Source of the DNA: Klebsiella grimontii
GTDB taxonomy: Bacteria > Pseudomonadota > Gammaproteobacteria > Enterobacterales > Enterobacteriaceae
Reading direction: 5' to 3'
Assembly (NCBI RefSeq): GCF_900200035.1
Contig: NZ_FZTC01000015.1
Coordinates: forward strand, 434,001-498,000
DNA length: 64,000 nt
Positions within the stretch are counted from its first letter, which is position 1, and each line of letters opens with the position of its first letter. Position numbers and translations under genes: made by a program. The notes under the pieces were generated by a model. It did no database searches. It was given only the letters and a program-made list of their open reading frames with translations, and was not told the DNA's origin. Shown here one piece after another: positions 41,963 to 50,978 of this stretch.

Positions 41963-41981
41963 GATAATGCGTATAGTTCTC
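41963..41981 (+). promoter_or_regulatory. Putative Fur box before the TonB-dependent receptor gene
   Basis: GATAATGCGTATAGTTCTC matches the 19-base Fur consensus at 13 positions and is followed by an AT-rich tract. It lies about 190 bases before the receptor gene. The remaining spacer (41843-42171) shows no other clear feature. Confidence 0.58.
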
Positions 41982-42171
41982 ATTCTTATTTTGTTTTTAT
42001 GTTTTCGGTGATTGCCTGCCTCAGCGGATGCTCACGGGGAAACTGCGAAAGCGGGATAGGGCTCGCTCACGCAAGATCGAAAAGAGAACATCGGCGGCGA
42101 AGTAAATGTTAATTTATTGATTTTATTAATAATTAATCTTTTTTTATTTTTTCTTACCTATGGGACTCATT

Positions 42172-44361
42172 ATGCGTACCTATCACTCTTCTGTTTTCCC
42201 GCTACGCAAAACGCTGCTGGCGTTAACCATCGGCGCAATCACCCATTCAGCCGCGGCGGCGGAAAGCAAGAAAAGCGAAGAAACCATGGTCGTCCAGGCA
42301 ACGCCCGCCAGCGATTTTAAAGCCGGCGGCGATCTGGTGGTGCCTGCCTATCTCGACGGACAGGTGGCGAACGGCGGGCGTCTCGGGATGCTCGGCGAGC
42401 AAAACGCCATGGACGTTCCGTTTAGCATCATCGGTTATACCTCGAAGCTGATTCAGGACCAGCAGGCGAAAACCATCACCGACGTGGTGAGCAACGATGC
42501 CGGGGTTCAGCCGGTGCAGGGTTACGGTAACTATGCCGAGACCTACCGCATTCGCGGCCTCAAGTTTGACGGCGACGATATGACCCTGAGCGGGCTGGCC
42601 GGGGTGGTGCCGCGTCAGGTGGTGGATACCGCCATGCTTGAGCGGGTCGAAATTTTTAAAGGCGCCAACGCCCTGCTCAACGGCGCCGCCAGCTCCGGCG
42701 TCGGCGGGATGATTAACCTCGAACCTAAGCGCGCGGAAGATATCCCCACCGCCAACGTTGGCGTCGACTATACCTCGGATTCGCAGGTCGGCGGCTCGCT
42801 GGATTTAGGCCGTCGCTTTGGCGACGATAACCAGTTCGGCGCGCGGGTGAACCTGGTGCATCGCGAAGGCGAGGCGGCGGTCGACAATGACAAGCGCAGA
42901 ACCACTCTGGCTTCGATTGGCCTCGATTATCGCGGTGAGCGCTTACGCAGCTCTTTTGACTTTGGCTATCAGAAGAAAACCTTCCACGGCGGCCCGATGG
43001 GGATCAATATTTCGGCCGTGGATTTTATCCCGCGTCTGCCGGATAACACCCATAACTACACGCAAAAATGGGCTTACAGCGATATCGAAAATGAGTTCGG
43101 TATGCTGAGAATGGAATACGACATTATTGATAAATGGACCGCCTACGCCTCGTTAGGGGCGCAGCATGCCCATGAGATTGGCCTGTATAGCGCCTCGAAG
43201 CTGATTGACCGGGCGGGCAACGCCACGGCGGGGCGCCTCGATACCAACCGCTATATTGATACCGCCAGCGGCATGGCGGGCCTTCGCGGCGAGTTCGCCA
43301 CCGGTTTTGTATCGCACAGGGTCAACGTCGGCTATTCGGCGAAAACTCAAAACGACAAAACCGCATGGCGGATGTCGAAGGCGGCGGATAATCCGCTGGT
43401 GAACATCTACGATACCCGGCAGGTCGCGCCTCCGGCCAACGCTTCATTCGGCGGCGACTATGACGATCCGCTGACCAGCGGCCGCACCCGTTCCCAGGGC
43501 TGGCTGCTAAGCGACACCCTTGGCGTGCTCGACGATACGCTGCTGTTTACCGCTGGCGCGCGCCATCAAAAGGTAGTGGTGCGCAATTACAACAAAACCA
43601 CCGGCCTGCAAACCGATGACGCATTTGATGACAGCCGCTGGATGCCCACTTACGGCGTGGTTTATAAGCCGTGGAAAGTGATTTCTTTATACGCCAACCA
43701 TACCGAAGCGCTACAGCCGGGCAGCAATGCGCCAACCTCCGCTAAAAACTATGGTGAAAGCGTTGGGATCATTCACTCAAAACAGAACGAAGTCGGGGTG
43801 AAGGCCGATTTCGGCACAATTGGCGGCTCGCTGTCGCTGTTTGAAATTAAAATGCCGTCAGCGGTCCTCGACAGCAACGGCTATTACGGGCTTAACGGCG
43901 AGCAGCGTAACCGCGGCGTCGAATTTAATATCTTCGGCGAACCGCTGTATGGCCTGCGCCTTAACGCCAGCGCTACCTGGCTGGATGCCGAACTGTCGAA
44001 AACCGCGAAGGGTGTGAACGATGGTAAGAAAGCGATCGGCGTGCCGGGGTTCTACACGGTGCTTGGCGCAGAGTATGACATCAAGCCCATCGACGGTCTG
44101 ACCGCCACCGCGCGCCTCAACCACTCGGGTTCGCAGTATGCCGATCAGGCGAACAGCAAGAAGATTGATAGCTATACCACCCTCGATCTCGGCGTGCGCT
44201 ATCGACTGGCGCTTAACGAGAATCAAAACCAGATGACGGTACGCGCGGGTGTCGATAACGTAACGGATGAGAACTACTGGTCCGGCGCGGATGACAGCGG
44301 AACCTATCTGTTCCGCGGCGAACCGCGGACGTTCAAGGTATCGGTAGGTTACGCGTTCTGA
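42172..44361 (+). CDS. TonB-dependent siderophore receptor
   Basis: A 729-residue outer-membrane receptor. Signal peptide, TonB box (ETMVVQA), plug domain with TYRIRGLKFDGDDMTLSGLAGVVPRQVVDTAMLERVEIFKGANALLNG, then a 22-strand barrel ending in aromatic FKVSVGYAF. It resembles FcuA/FhuA-like hydroxamate receptors (EIFKGANALLNGAASSGVGGMINLEPKRA). MRTYHSSVF at 42172 is the better start; four extra residues upstream are possible. Regulation by Fur is suggested by the site at 41963. Ligand is uncertain; ferrichrome-type is plausible. Confidence 0.87.
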   Translation: MRTYHSSVFPLRKTLLALTIGAITHSAAAAESKKSEETMVVQATPASDFKAGGDLVVPAYLDGQVANGGRLGMLGEQNAMDVPFSIIGYTSKLIQDQQAKTITDVVSNDAGVQPVQGYGNYAETYRIRGLKFDGDDMTLSGLAGVVPRQVVDTAMLERVEIFKGANALLNGAASSGVGGMINLEPKRAEDIPTANVGVDYTSDSQVGGSLDLGRRFGDDNQFGARVNLVHREGEAAVDNDKRRTTLASIGLDYRGERLRSSFDFGYQKKTFHGGPMGINISAVDFIPRLPDNTHNYTQKWAYSDIENEFGMLRMEYDIIDKWTAYASLGAQHAHEIGLYSASKLIDRAGNATAGRLDTNRYIDTASGMAGLRGEFATGFVSHRVNVGYSAKTQNDKTAWRMSKAADNPLVNIYDTRQVAPPANASFGGDYDDPLTSGRTRSQGWLLSDTLGVLDDTLLFTAGARHQKVVVRNYNKTTGLQTDDAFDDSRWMPTYGVVYKPWKVISLYANHTEALQPGSNAPTSAKNYGESVGIIHSKQNEVGVKADFGTIGGSLSLFEIKMPSAVLDSNGYYGLNGEQRNRGVEFNIFGEPLYGLRLNASATWLDAELSKTAKGVNDGKKAIGVPGFYTVLGAEYDIKPIDGLTATARLNHSGSQYADQANSKKIDSYTTLDLGVRYRLALNENQNQMTVRAGVDNVTDENYWSGADDSGTYLFRGEPRTFKVSVGYAF

Positions 44362-44502
44362 GCCAAAATGCAGAGGCGGGCAGGGCCGATCGTCCCTTGT
44401 GATAAATCAATGAACGTATGAAGCCTGCGCATCTGCCGCTTGAAGTATGGCGAGTATAAGTGTTAAAAGGTGCCCCTTCATATAAATACACAGGGGATCG
44501 AC

Positions 44503-45879
44503 GTGAAAGACGCGTCAACGTCGTCGGAGACCGTAGAGGAAAGCGGCCCGACGCTGCACCGCGGTTTACAGAACCGACATATCCAACTTATCGCCCTTGG
44601 CGGCGCCATCGGTACCGGCCTGTTTCTCGGCATCGGGCCAGCGATTCAAATGGCGGGACCGGCGGTCCTGCTCGGCTATGCCGTCGCCGGCATCGTCGCC
44701 TTTTTGATCATGCGCCAGCTTGGCGAAATGGTCGTTGAAGAGCCGGTTTCTGGCTCCTTTGCCCACTTTGCCTATAAATACTGGGGCCCGTTCGCCGGTT
44801 TTCTTTCCGGCTGGAACTACTGGGTAATGTTCGTGCTGGTGGGGATGGCGGAGCTGACCGCCGCCGGCATCTATATGCAGTACTGGCTGCCGGACGTGCC
44901 GACGTGGATCTGGGCCGCCGCTTTCTTCCTCATTATCAACGCCGTGAACCTCGTAAACGTTCGCCTTTACGGCGAAGCGGAGTTCTGGTTCGCGCTGATT
45001 AAGGTGCTGGCGATTATCGGCATGATTGGCTTTGGCCTGTGGATGCTGTTCGGCGGCCACGGCGGAAGTAAAGCGGGAATCGATAACCTGTGGAAACACG
45101 GCGGTTTCTTCGCCACCGGCTGGCACGGCCTGATTATGTCGCTGGCGGTCATTATGTTCTCCTTCGGCGGACTGGAGCTTATTGGCATTACTGCCGCAGA
45201 AGCGCAGAACCCGGAAAAGAGCATCCCGAAAGCGGTTAACCAAGTGGTATACCGTATTCTGTTGTTTTATATCGGTTCGCTGGTGGTTCTGCTGGCGCTC
45301 TATCCGTGGGTGGAAATCCAATCCGACAGCAGCCCGTTCGTAATGATCTTCCATAATCTTGACAGCAACGTGGTGGCTTCTGCGCTGAACTTTGTGATTC
45401 TGGTGGCTTCATTGTCGGTTTATAACAGCGGCGTGTACTCCAACAGCCGGATGCTGTTTGGACTGTCGGTGCAGGGCAACGCGCCGAAGTTTCTCGCCCG
45501 CGTCAGCAAGCGCGGCGTGCCGGTCAACTCCCTGCTGCTTTCCGGGATTATTACCTCCCTGGTGGTGGTGCTTAACTATCTGCTGCCGCAGAAAGCCCTC
45601 GGCCTGCTGATGGCGCTGGTGGTGGCGACGCTGCTGTTGAACTGGATCATGATCTGCCTGGCGCACCTGAAATTCCGCGCCGCCCAACGGCGCAAGGGGC
45701 GCGAGCCGAAGTTTAAAGCTCTGCTGTCGCCCGCCAGTAACTATATCTGTATCGCCTTTCTGGCGCTGATCCTGGTGCTGATGTGCACCATCGACGGGAT
45801 GCGTCTGTCGGCGATTCTGCTGCCGGTGTGGATCCTGTTCCTGTTTGCGGCCTTTAAAACCCTGCGCCGGACGGCGTAG
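44503..45879 (+). CDS. pheP: Phenylalanine-specific permease PheP
   Basis: A 458-residue APC-family proton symporter with about 12 membrane segments, equal in length to E. coli PheP when the GTG at 44503 (VKDASTSSE) is used. The core LHRGLQNRHIQLIALGGAIGTGLFLGIG is almost identical to E. coli. The GTG has CAGGGGATC upstream; a longer start at 44470 would add 11 residues not in PheP. It imports phenylalanine. A GC-rich hairpin follows. Confidence 0.93.
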   Translation: MKDASTSSETVEESGPTLHRGLQNRHIQLIALGGAIGTGLFLGIGPAIQMAGPAVLLGYAVAGIVAFLIMRQLGEMVVEEPVSGSFAHFAYKYWGPFAGFLSGWNYWVMFVLVGMAELTAAGIYMQYWLPDVPTWIWAAAFFLIINAVNLVNVRLYGEAEFWFALIKVLAIIGMIGFGLWMLFGGHGGSKAGIDNLWKHGGFFATGWHGLIMSLAVIMFSFGGLELIGITAAEAQNPEKSIPKAVNQVVYRILLFYIGSLVVLLALYPWVEIQSDSSPFVMIFHNLDSNVVASALNFVILVASLSVYNSGVYSNSRMLFGLSVQGNAPKFLARVSKRGVPVNSLLLSGIITSLVVVLNYLLPQKALGLLMALVVATLLLNWIMICLAHLKFRAAQRRKGREPKFKALLSPASNYICIAFLALILVLMCTIDGMRLSAILLPVWILFLFAAFKTLRRTA

Positions 45880-45889
45880 CGCGCGATCG

Positions 45890-45907
45890 CCCCGCCGTCC
45901 GGCGGGG
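45890..45907 (+). terminator. Hairpin after pheP
   Basis: CCCCGCCG and CGGCGGGG form a perfect 8-bp GC stem with a 2-base loop 11 bases after the pheP stop. The following tract (TATCTTCCACTTTT) is only partly T-rich. Confidence 0.6.
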
Positions 45908-45970
45908 TATCTTCCACTTTTATTGTGATCTTCTTCGCGCTTAGCGTATTTTGCTCGCGATCTTCTTTTT

Positions 45971-46013
45971 GTAATCGATTACTTTTTATTTGAGCGTATT
46001 TGTAATCGATTAC
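45971..46013. promoter_or_regulatory. Twin GTAATCGATTAC palindromes
   Basis: GTAATCGATTAC occurs at 45971-45982 and again at 46002-46013, each followed by TTTTT, with centres 31 bases apart (about three helical turns). This is a typical double operator for a LacI-like repressor with a central CG. No regulator gene adjoins it. Confidence 0.75.
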
Positions 46014-46032
46014 TTTTTTGAGGGCGGTCGAA

Positions 46033-47274
46033 ATGGTCACAACAACCGAAGGTCGTGAAAGTCCCCGCGTAGCCCACCGTTTTCTGGTGCCGCGGCTGTC
46101 GTTAATGATGTTTATGCAGTTCTTTATCTGGGGTAGCTGGTCGGTGACGCTGGGGCTGGTGATGACCCGCTATGAGATGTCGCTGCTGATCGGCGATGCT
46201 TTCTCCGCCGGGCCGATTGCGTCTATTCTCTCGCCGTTTGTGCTGGGCATGCTGGTCGATCGTTTTTTCGCTTCGCAGAAGGTGATGGCGGTGATGCATC
46301 TGGCCGGCGCGGTGATTCTATGGTTTGTCCCGCAGGCGCTGGTGGCGCAAAACGGCGCGCTGCTGATTGGCCTGCTGTTCGGCTATACCCTGTGCTATAT
46401 GCCGACGCTGGCGCTGACCAATAACATCGCTTTCCATAGCCTGGCGAACGTCGATAAAACCTTCCCGGTGGTGCGCGTCTTCGGCACCATCGGCTGGATC
46501 ATCGCCGGTATCTTTATCGGCGTGACGGGGATTTCCGATACCACTGGAATTTTCTCTGTTGCGGCGCTCTGTTCGGTGGCGCTGGCCGTTTATAGCCTGA
46601 CGCTGCCGCACACGCCGGCCCCGGCGAAAGGGACCCCGGTCCAGTTTCGCGACCTGCTGTGCGCCGACGCCTTCGCGCTGCTGAAAACGCGTCACTTCCT
46701 GATTTTCTCCCTCTGCGCGACGCTGATTTCGATTCCGCTGGGGACCTACTACGCCTACACCGCGTCTTATCTTGCGGATGCCGGTATCGCGGACGTCAGC
46801 ACCGCAATGTCTTTCGGTCAGATGTCAGAAATCTTCTTTATGCTGGTGATCCCGCTGCTGTTCCGCCGTCTCGGGGTGAAATACATGCTGCTGATCGGCA
46901 TGGCGGCGTGGTTTGTACGCTATGCCTTCTTTGCGCTGGGCGTCAGCGAAGAGGGACGGTTCCTGCTTTATCTCGGCATCCTGCTGCACGGCGTCTGCTA
47001 CGACTTTTTCTTTGTTGTCGGCTTTATCTATACCGATCGCGTGGCCGGTGAAAAGGTGAAGGGCCAGGCGCAGAGCATGATTGTGATGTTCACCTACGGT
47101 ATCGGCATGCTGTTGGGATCGCAGATTTCCGGCGCGCTGTATAACCACCTGGTGGCAGGCCAGAGCGTACCGCAGGCGTGGGTCGCCTTCTGGTGGATCC
47201 CGGCGGTGGCCGCAGCGGTCATCGCCCTGATTTTCCTTTTCTCTTTCCAGTACAACGAGAAAGAGTCGCGTTAA
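46033..47274 (+). CDS. MFS transporter, nucleoside:H+ symporter (NHS) type
   Basis: A 413-residue inner-membrane transporter with 12 hydrophobic segments. The N-terminal LMMFMQFFIWGSWSVTLGLVM and FGTIGWIIAGIFIGV resemble NupG/XapB/YegT. Proteins of this shape often carry sugars or glycosides rather than nucleosides when linked to carbohydrate enzymes. Its neighbours are a TIM-barrel isomerase and a sugar dehydrogenase (16- and -4-base spacing), so it probably imports the operon's carbohydrate. The start follows GAGGGCGG. Confidence 0.82.
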   Translation: MVTTTEGRESPRVAHRFLVPRLSLMMFMQFFIWGSWSVTLGLVMTRYEMSLLIGDAFSAGPIASILSPFVLGMLVDRFFASQKVMAVMHLAGAVILWFVPQALVAQNGALLIGLLFGYTLCYMPTLALTNNIAFHSLANVDKTFPVVRVFGTIGWIIAGIFIGVTGISDTTGIFSVAALCSVALAVYSLTLPHTPAPAKGTPVQFRDLLCADAFALLKTRHFLIFSLCATLISIPLGTYYAYTASYLADAGIADVSTAMSFGQMSEIFFMLVIPLLFRRLGVKYMLLIGMAAWFVRYAFFALGVSEEGRFLLYLGILLHGVCYDFFFVVGFIYTDRVAGEKVKGQAQSMIVMFTYGIGMLLGSQISGALYNHLVAGQSVPQAWVAFWWIPAVAAAVIALIFLFSFQYNEKESR

Positions 47275-47290
47275 TTTTTCAGGAGGTGGT

Positions 47291-48319
47291 ATGAAAACAA
47301 TCAAGGGGCCGGGCATTTTTCTGGCGCAGTTTATCGGTTCGCAGGCGCCGTTTAATACCCTGGAGGGCCTGGCGCAGTGGGCTGCCGGTTTGGGCTATCA
47401 GGCATTGCAGATCCCCTGCAACCATCCGGCGATTTTCGATGTTGAACGCGCCGCCGCCAGCCAGACCTACTGCGATGAGGTGAGCGGCAAGCTGGCGGAG
47501 CATGGCCTGGCGATCGGCGAGCTGTCCACCCATCTTGAGGGTCAACTGGTGGCCGTTCACCCGGCTTATGATACGGCCTTTGACGCCTTTGCGCCCGCCG
47601 CGCTGCGCGGTAACCCGCAGGCGCGCCAGCAGTGGGCGGTAGAGAAAGTGCGCCAGGCGGCGGTGGCCTCTGCGCGTCTGGGGCTGAAAGCGCATGCCAC
47701 CTTTTCCGGGGCGCTGGCGTGGCCTTATTTTTATCCGTGGCCGCCGCATAATCAGCCGCTTCTCGATGAGGCCTTTGATGAGCTGGCCCGGCGATGGCGG
47801 CCGCTGCTGGACGTTTTCGACGAACAGGGCGTGGATCTCTGCTACGAAATCCATCCCGGCGAAGATCTGCATGATGGCGTCACCTTTGAGCGTTTTCTGC
47901 AGCGCCTCGATAACCACCCGCGCTGCAACATACTCTATGATCCCAGCCACCTTCATCTTCAGCAGATGGATTACCTGGCCTTTATCGATATCTACCACGC
48001 GCGAATCAAAGCGTTTCACGTCAAAGACGCCGAATTCCGCCGCGACGGGCGCAGCGGGGTCTACGGCGGCTATCAGAACTGGCCGCAGCGGGCGGGGCGC
48101 TTTCGTTCGCTGGGCGACGGGCAGATCGATTTCAAAACGATTTTCAGCAAGCTCACCGAGTATGATTTTGACGGCTGGGCGGTGCTGGAGTGGGAGTGCT
48201 GCCTGAAGGACGCGGAGGTTGGCGCGCGCGAAGGCAGCGAGTTTATCCGCCGCCATATCATCCCGGTCTCCGGGCGGGCGTTTGATGATTTCGCCGCGGG
48301 CAAGGAGGGGAGAGAATGA
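47291..48319 (+). CDS. Sugar isomerase/epimerase-like TIM-barrel protein
   Basis: A 342-residue xylose-isomerase-like TIM barrel (AP_endonuc_2 family). Probable metal ligands are Glu in CYEIHPGED, Asp/His in LYDPSHLHLQQMD, His in KAFHVKDAEF, and Glu in VLEWECCLKD. Members isomerise or epimerise sugars and, in some operons, eliminate from 3-keto-glycosides. AGGAGGT precedes the ATG. The stop overlaps the next ATG. Confidence 0.8.
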   Translation: MKTIKGPGIFLAQFIGSQAPFNTLEGLAQWAAGLGYQALQIPCNHPAIFDVERAAASQTYCDEVSGKLAEHGLAIGELSTHLEGQLVAVHPAYDTAFDAFAPAALRGNPQARQQWAVEKVRQAAVASARLGLKAHATFSGALAWPYFYPWPPHNQPLLDEAFDELARRWRPLLDVFDEQGVDLCYEIHPGEDLHDGVTFERFLQRLDNHPRCNILYDPSHLHLQQMDYLAFIDIYHARIKAFHVKDAEFRRDGRSGVYGGYQNWPQRAGRFRSLGDGQIDFKTIFSKLTEYDFDGWAVLEWECCLKDAEVGAREGSEFIRRHIIPVSGRAFDDFAAGKEGRE

Positions 48320-49467
48320 TCCAGGTCGGCATTATTGGTTCCGGGTTTATCGGGCCGGCGCACCTGGAGGCGCTGCGCCGGGTGGGGGATATCGAGGTGG
48401 TGGCGCTGTGCGACGGTAGCCTCGAGATGGCGCAGCAGAAGGCGCGTCAGCTCAACGTGGCGCACGCCTACGGCAGCGTCGAGGCGCTGCTGGCCCACCC
48501 CGGATTGCAGGTGGTGCATAACTGTACGCCGAACCACCTGCACGCGCGGATTAACCGCCAGATCCTCTCCGCCGGTCTGCACGTTTTTTCAGAAAAACCG
48601 CTCTGCATGACCGCGGAAGAAGCGCGTGAGCTGGTGGCGCTGGCGGAGGATGCCGGCGTGGTCCACGGGGTTAGCTTTGTCTATCGCCAGTTCGCCATGG
48701 TGCAGCAGGCGGCGGCGATGGTGCGCAACGGCGACGTCGGGAGGCTGTTTGCGGCGCATGGCAGCTATTTGCAGGACTGGATGCTGCTGGAAACCGACTA
48801 TAACTGGCGGGTTGATTCAGCGCAGGGCGGCGCCTCGCGGGCGGTGGCCGACATTGGCTCCCACTGGTGCGATACGGTGCAGTTTATGACCGGTCGCCGC
48901 ATTGTCGAGGTGATGGCGGATCTCTCTATCGTCTGGCCGACGCGTAAGGCGCCCGTCGCCGGGGATGCGACCTTTAGCCAGCATCGCGATAATGGCGCGT
49001 ATGAGGCGCGGCCCGTCGACACCGAAGATTTGGGGTCGGTACTGTTCCGTTTTGATGACGGCAGTAAGGGCTGTTTTACCGTTTCGCAGGTCAGCGCCGG
49101 GAGAAAAAATGGCCTGACGGTAGAGATCAACGGCAGTAACTGTTCGCTGGCATGGGAGCAGGAGGTGCCGCAGCGGCTGTGGGTAGGTCATCGCCAGCAG
49201 CCAAACCAGCTGCTGAGCGACGATCCGAGCCTGATGCTCGGCGAGGCCGCCGCCAGCGCCCATTTCCCCGGCGGGCATAACGAAGGCTGGCCCGATGCGT
49301 TTAAAAATATGATGCTGAGCTTTTATCAGGCGGTGCGCGCCGGTGAGATGCCGCCGGCGTCGTCGCGGCGTTTCGCCTCGTTCTATGAGGGGGCGGACGT
49401 GATGTACATCGTTGATGCGATAGTGAAAAGCCATCAGCAGCAGCGCTGGGTGCAGGTGGAAAGATAA
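48316..49467 (+). CDS. Gfo/Idh/MocA family oxidoreductase
   Basis: A 383-residue NAD(P)-dependent sugar dehydrogenase. The Rossmann loop is VGIIGSGFIGPAHLEAL and the EKP motif is SEKPLCMT; the catalytic region has SRAVADIGSHWCDTVQFMTG with the expected Asp/His pair. It overlaps the TIM-barrel gene by four bases, so the two proteins likely act in sequence. The set resembles 3-keto-glycoside pathways (dehydrogenase first, then elimination/epimerisation), but the substrate is not predictable. Confidence 0.83.
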   Translation: MIQVGIIGSGFIGPAHLEALRRVGDIEVVALCDGSLEMAQQKARQLNVAHAYGSVEALLAHPGLQVVHNCTPNHLHARINRQILSAGLHVFSEKPLCMTAEEARELVALAEDAGVVHGVSFVYRQFAMVQQAAAMVRNGDVGRLFAAHGSYLQDWMLLETDYNWRVDSAQGGASRAVADIGSHWCDTVQFMTGRRIVEVMADLSIVWPTRKAPVAGDATFSQHRDNGAYEARPVDTEDLGSVLFRFDDGSKGCFTVSQVSAGRKNGLTVEINGSNCSLAWEQEVPQRLWVGHRQQPNQLLSDDPSLMLGEAAASAHFPGGHNEGWPDAFKNMMLSFYQAVRAGEMPPASSRRFASFYEGADVMYIVDAIVKSHQQQRWVQVER

Positions 49468-49476
49468 GCAGAAGGC

Positions 49477-49500
49477 GCGGTGCGCATTTCGCGCACCCGC
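49477..49500. terminator. Hairpin between convergent genes
   Basis: GCGGTGCGC and GCGCACCCGC pair over an ATTTC loop with one bulge, between the oxidoreductase stop (49467) and the lipoprotein stop (49505). It could act in both directions. Confidence 0.5.
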
Positions 49501-49504
49501 TGTG

Positions 49505-49933
49505 TTATTTCACGCCAAAATAGCCGTCGAGATAGGTCCCGGCCAGTTCATTACCAAATAGCACGGCGTCTTTATTTTCCATCTCGTTGTCCCATTTATC
49601 GCTGGCGTTACCGTTGAACGCGTGCTGGGTTTTTGTGCCCTGCGCCACCTGCTGCCTGATGGCGTCGGCAGTACGGCGGGCGTCGCTTTCGCTCATCCCC
49701 GATTTTCTGTCCTGCTGGCCGCGGGCATAGATTTCAGTAAAGTTCGGCAGATTTAAGCGGTAGTTTTCCTGACGGTTAGTGGCGAAGTTACCGCCGACGA
49801 AATCGCTGCGGTGTGAAATAAAGTAGTAAGCGTGGCGTTCCGGTGAAGATTTTGAGGAGGTACAGCCGGAAAGGGCGGCGAGCGAACAGCCGAGCGCGAT
49901 AAGCGCTATTTTGAGTTTCATTGATATCATCAT
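49505..49933 (-). CDS. Exc2-like lipoprotein
   Basis: A 142-residue protein with a lipoprotein signal (LGCSLAALSGC, cysteine at about 24). The mature part (ERHAYYFISHRSDFVGGNFATNRQENYRLNLPNFTEIYARGQQDRKSGMSESDARR) resembles the Exc2 family, whose function is obscure; plasmid exclusion lipoproteins gave the name. The start could equally be the ATG at 49921. Single gene with no operon partner. Confidence 0.68.
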   Translation of the reverse strand: MMISMKLKIALIALGCSLAALSGCTSSKSSPERHAYYFISHRSDFVGGNFATNRQENYRLNLPNFTEIYARGQQDRKSGMSESDARRTADAIRQQVAQGTKTQHAFNGNASDKWDNEMENKDAVLFGNELAGTYLDGYFGVK

Positions 49934-50007
49934 CCATAATTATTAGAACAGGTATACCGATCATTCGGCGACAGAACAAAACGGTTAATTATAGATGTAC
50001 GGTAGCA

Positions 50008-50050
50008 CCTGAAGACCCATGAATCCAAGGGTCTTCAGGCAGCATTTTTT
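50008..50050. terminator. 11-bp hairpin at the end of the SDR gene
   Basis: CCTGAAGACCC and GGGTCTTCAGG are perfect complements around a 10-base loop. A T-run follows only on the plus strand, so for the minus-strand SDR transcript it is a 3'-end structure rather than a textbook terminator. Confidence 0.45.
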
Positions 50051-50798
50051 AGATCTGCGCCAGCCCGCCATCAACGTAGATTTCGGCGGCGTTAATAAAG
50101 CTCGCGTCGTCTGACGCCAGAAAAGCGACGGTTTTAGCGACCTCCTCGGGCTCGCCAATGCGGCCCAGCGGGACGTCGGCGGCCAGCATATCGAAGAGCC
50201 CCTGACGCTGCTCTTCTGCGACAAGTCCTCCCAGGCCGGGCGTACGGACGGGTCCCGGGCTGACCACATTCACGCGGATACCGCGATCCTTGAGATCCAG
50301 CGCCCATGAGCGTGCCAGATTACGCACGGCGGCCTTACTGGCGCTGTACACGCTGAAGTTCGCGGTGCCTTTCACCGCCGCGGTCGAGCCGGTAAGGATG
50401 ATGGAAGCCCCCAGGGTCAACAGCGGCAAGGACTTCTGGACGGTGAACAGCACGCCGCGCACGTTGGTAGCGAAAATGCGATCGAAGTGCTCTTCCGTTA
50501 TGGCGCCCAGCGGCATCATATCGCCGCCGCCCGCATTGGCAAAAAGCACATCCAGTCGCCCTGATTCGCTGGCAATGGTCGAAAACACCCTATCGAGGTC
50601 GCTTAATATCGAGGCATCGGCGCGGATCCCGCTGGCGGCGGGACCGATTAACGCGACCGCCGCATCAAGCTCTTCCTGACGGCGACCGGTGATATAGACC
50701 GTCGCTCCCTGCAAGGCCAGCTCCCGGGCTGATGCCAGGCCGATGCCCGAGGTGCCGCCGGTGACTAACGCGATTTTTGCCGAAAGTTTTTTACTCAT
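50049..50798 (-). CDS. Short-chain dehydrogenase/reductase
   Basis: A 249-residue classical [11 protein letters not shown] cofactor loop at about 14-21, NAG motif (FANAGGG), catalytic Ser in LTGSTAA and YSASK with Tyr and Lys; C-terminal substrate loop. Divergent from a LysR gene (50979), a common arrangement in which the regulator controls the reductase. The substrate is unknown. Confidence 0.88.
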   Translation of the reverse strand: MSKKLSAKIALVTGGTSGIGLASARELALQGATVYITGRRQEELDAAVALIGPAASGIRADASILSDLDRVFSTIASESGRLDVLFANAGGGDMMPLGAITEEHFDRIFATNVRGVLFTVQKSLPLLTLGASIILTGSTAAVKGTANFSVYSASKAAVRNLARSWALDLKDRGIRVNVVSPGPVRTPGLGGLVAEEQRQGLFDMLAADVPLGRIGEPEEVAKTVAFLASDDASFINAAEIYVDGGLAQI

Positions 50799-50978
50799 GA
50801 TGCACTTCCTTAACTAAAGTATGAATATGCCAATTGAGTCATCCACTTACCGTGACCACCTGGCGACTGAGTACGGGAGTCACTCTACCGTCAGCCACGG
50901 ATGCAAAAAACGGAGTAATGTGAAAAACACTCTTCACGCCGGTGAATAATCAGCGACTGCTATCAGGAACAGCGAATA

